DNA of 64,000 nucleotides from Lampropedia puyangensis (GTDB taxonomy: Bacteria; Pseudomonadota; Gammaproteobacteria; Burkholderiales; Burkholderiaceae_C): contig NZ_STFG01000005.1 of NCBI RefSeq assembly GCF_004833285.1, forward strand, positions 1 to 64,000, written 5' to 3'. The position numbers were made by a program, and so were the translations under genes. Shown here one piece after another: positions 63,259 through 64,000 of the stretch (positions are counted from its first letter, which is position 1; every line of letters begins with the position of its first letter). The notes beneath the pieces were generated by a model, which was given only the letters and a program-made list of their open reading frames with translations, was not told where the DNA came from and did not search any database.

Positions 63259-63635
63259 GCAATAAACCTTTCATATAGTGCCCACGCCCATGTCATGAGA
63301 CAAAAGACAATCGCGAGCAAAACCGCTGCACTACCCAAATCTTTGGCATTTTTCGATAGGGCATGCCATTCGGGACCTACTCGGTCAACAACGGCTTCTA
63401 CCGCTGAGTTGAGAATCTCTGTGACCAGAACAAATACAACCGTACCTATTAGAAAGCAGATTTCCAGCCAGTTTTTTCCAACTCCGAAAGCAGCGGGAAT
63501 CAAGATGATGGCTAGCAGCAATTCTTGTTTGAAAGCGGCTTCTTGGCAGGCTGCGATTAACCCATGACAGGAGTTTCTAAAAGCAGAAATGATGCGCTGG
63601 AGGCCTTTTCGAGGGGCGTGCTGTTTGGTTGGCAT
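63255..63635 (-). CDS. dgkA: Diacylglycerol kinase (prokaryotic, DgkA)
   Basis: A 126-aa membrane kinase that phosphorylates diacylglycerol to phosphatidate. GLQRIISAFRNSCHGLIAAC, then AACQEAAFKQELLL and the signature VTEILNSAVEAVVDRVG with the metal-binding Glu, followed by SKNAKDLGSAAVLLAI, match DgkA. Three membrane segments. Its stop overlaps the LOG start. Confidence 0.95.
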   Translation of the reverse strand: MPTKQHAPRKGLQRIISAFRNSCHGLIAACQEAAFKQELLLAIILIPAAFGVGKNWLEICFLIGTVVFVLVTEILNSAVEAVVDRVGPEWHALSKNAKDLGSAAVLLAIVFCLMTWAWALYERFIA

Positions 63636-63823
63636 GGATGATTTGTCGACCTTAGCTGGGCCATGCCATGATCAGTATGCGGGGGCCGCATGGAGTCTGA
63701 GCAGGCAAAAGTGTGAGTATGCCCTGAGAAATGTTGATGCAAACCCTGATGGCTAAATCTGAGAACATGACAGGCAGTGCTGCTAATACCCAATGCCTTG
63801 TATTTATTGAGAAAGAGTTTGGA

Positions 63824-64000
63824 CTAATCGGTATAAATTTCAGGGGGCTCTGGCGGAGTGATTGGAATGCCATGCCAGTAGATGACACGCGGTGCAGTTG
63901 GAGCAGGGGGCACGGGTAAAGTTTGCTCGGGCAGGTCGACCGTTGTGACTTCGGTTACTGGCCGAGCCTCCGTTGCTTCCTGTGCAGATGCATCAGGGAT
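63824..64000 (-). CDS. C-terminal end of a gene cut by the window edge (unknown)
   Basis: The minus-strand frame is open from base 64000 to a stop at 63824-63826 and gives 58 residues. It is rich in Pro, Thr, Val and Glu (LPVPPAPTAPRVIYWHGIPI, PPEPPEIYTD). It looks like a disordered tail of a larger protein, possibly of an envelope protein; I cannot name the family. It could be a chance frame. Confidence 0.5.
   Translation of the reverse strand: MPDASAQEATEARPVTEVTTVDLPEQTLPVPPAPTAPRVIYWHGIPITPPEPPEIYTD

Overview
The window looks like a chromosome segment of a betaproteobacterium of the order Burkholderiales, most likely Comamonadaceae or a close relative. I base this on gene content I recognise: a second-type YebC protein starting MGAQWK, a DUF3567 gene, the DUF6776/bactofilin/erpA trio, a HIT/DUF971 pair, and the nadE/P-II pair. 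Base composition is balanced for most of the window, which would be low for that family. I ran no database search, so every family assignment rests on motifs and gene order.

Layout. 1-1500: end of an IS5-like element, slyX, a VF530 gene and ohr. 1.8-6 kb: YebC-like regulator, an orphan TRAP binding protein, DUF6776, bactofilin and erpA. 6-15.2 kb: icd, a bacterioferritin without its ferroxidase ligands, a large basic amino acid decarboxylase, rdgC, yjdM, a rhodanese, folA, coaD and a zinc peptidase. 15.4-22.6 kb: DUF3567, a phasin, pncC, pgpA, fadD, a lipoprotein pair and pgk. 22.8-29.8 kb: azlCD, fmt, a BamE-like lipoprotein, def, a LysM protein and dprA. 30-35.1 kb: a complete five-gene branched-chain amino acid type ABC transporter, followed by a decayed transposase. 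35.7-40.5 kb: a glycosylation-type cluster (DUF2304, a TPR membrane protein, and a GT4 glycosyltransferase fused to a degenerate GT2 domain). 43.4-64 kb: mainly metabolism and information genes (nadE, P-II, HMG-CoA lyase, ilvD, upp, purU, aroG, ubiA, dnaG, LOG, dgkA).

The exceptional part is an AT-rich island of about 2.7 kb between 40537 and 43265. It is inserted in the anticodon arm of a tRNA-Arg(TCT) gene on the minus strand and splits that gene in two. A 14-bp core (TTAGAAGGCAGCTG) is duplicated at both ends. The two tRNA halves rejoin on paper into a perfect 77-nt tRNA. The island carries its own complete tRNA-Arg(TCT), which lies downstream of the orphaned 5' half and could use the old host promoter. 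Near both ends lie directly repeated TTTGGGAAA-type motifs, which would flank the core in a circular form as integrase arm sites do. No integrase gene is present.

The cargo is one minus-strand operon: a 52-aa basic protein, a retron-type reverse transcriptase and a 67-aa cold-shock-domain protein. The RT has the NAxxH and VTG retron hallmarks, but its YADD box reads LLDD. Upstream lies a gene-free stretch in which I find a plausible msr-msd layout: 9-nt arms that pair (AAAAACTTA at 42863-42855 and TAAGTTTTT at 42504-42496), with TTA followed directly by GC at the first arm, and several hairpins between them. I read this as a mobilisable, integrase-less retron element with a compensatory tRNA. 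The split tRNA and the repeats are visible directly; the retron function and the mobilisation are inference.
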